Assembly (NCBI GenBank): GCA_963717115.1
Contig: CAVQVO010000002.1
Coordinates: 682,001 to 746,000, forward strand
Direction: 5' to 3'
Source: JBBQUN01 sp963717115
GTDB lineage: Bacteria > Actinomycetota > Acidimicrobiia > Acidimicrobiales > SZUA-35
DNA length: 64,000 bases
This document shows, piece after piece, positions 63,872 through 64,000 of the stretch. The position numbers and the translations under genes are program-made. Positions within the stretch are counted from its first letter, which is position 1, and every line of letters begins with the position of its first letter. The notes beneath the pieces are model-generated. The model made no database searches, had not been told where the DNA came from, and worked only from the letters and a program-made list of their open reading frames with translations.

Positions 63872-64000
63872 GCGACCAGTCAAACACCACACCGAGCCGA
63901 GCGCCGGGTCGTCCAGGAAAATGAGACCGCGTCGTCCCCGATGGGACGGTCCGAGGAACTGTGCTTCACTGGCCGCCGATGACATCCGACGACGGCGACA

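Noticed and set aside
63263..63982. Plus-strand frame (239 codons) at the right end
   Set aside because: The minus-strand frame has better codon bias and more protein-like composition.

Overview
The window reads as a high-GC actinobacterial chromosome segment, most likely from the class Acidimicrobiia (Ilumatobacter-like). This is inferred from the very GC-rich third codon positions, a GTP-type PEP carboxykinase, a Ser/Thr kinase/FHA cluster, an LLM-class (F420-type) oxidoreductase, and secreted proteins ending in DUF4214 modules. No rRNA, tRNA, CRISPR array, insertion sequence or prophage was seen. Genes are tightly packed: ATGA start/stop overlaps are common and no gap exceeds 300 bp.

Layout. 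0-4 kb: phosphosignalling (tail of a Ser/Thr kinase, a zinc-ribbon/FHA protein with a frameshift, a membrane protein, and a convergent GAF-PAS-GAF-PP2C phosphatase). 4.3-9.9 kb: pckG, then an FMN riboswitch and the riboflavin operon ribD-ribE-ribBA-ribH. 9.9-13.3 kb: MarR regulator with MFS exporter, a crotonase and a lysophospholipid acyltransferase. 13.4-17.4 kb: a GH65 phosphorylase and a CNNM/HlyC protein, both broken by several single-base insertions. 17.5-26.6 kb: universal stress proteins (USPs), a baeRF protein, a Ca2+-type P-ATPase and a secreted GH43-like protein with two DUF4214 modules. 26.7-36.2 kb: small proteins, fumC, an operon of DUF4331-DUF4214 protein, TPR protein and His-rich metal exporter, and another DUF4214 operon. 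36.4-45.7 kb: mscS-GH65-USP operon, glycogen debranching enzyme, LLM oxidoreductase, GT4 glycosyltransferase. 45.8-54.6 kb: CBS protein, thioredoxin, lipoprotein, pcm, CoA-binding protein, ftsH, and a response regulator with a hybrid histidine kinase. 54.8-64 kb: grpE, a DnaK consisting only of the ATPase domain, an FMN-binding glutamate-synthase-like protein, an Mg2+-type P-ATPase, NDH-2, a diacylglycerol-kinase-family protein and an unidentified protein.

The main result is a repeated promoter architecture between about 17.9 and 56.8 kb. A DosR/DevR-like palindrome (GGGAC-N4-GGCCC and relatives) lies with its centre 32-34 bp upstream of the centre of a -10-like hexamer (NAnnnT, often CAGGnT). 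It occurs in front of at least ten genes, including a GYD protein, a USP, a zinc-ribbon protein, glycogen debranching enzyme, a CBS protein, a thioredoxin, a lipoprotein, a CoA-binding protein and the glutamate-synthase-like protein. This gene set resembles the mycobacterial dormancy regulon (USPs, CBS protein Hrp1, CtpF-type ATPase). I infer a hypoxia or energy-stress regulon; the regulator is not evident in the window, since the only response regulator is OmpR-type.

Several genes carry single-base indels, nearly all +1 (one FHA, five GH65, six CNNM, one DnaK; the Ca2+-ATPase is -1). The reading frame resumes cleanly after each, so sequencing error or very recent decay is more likely than programmed frameshifting.
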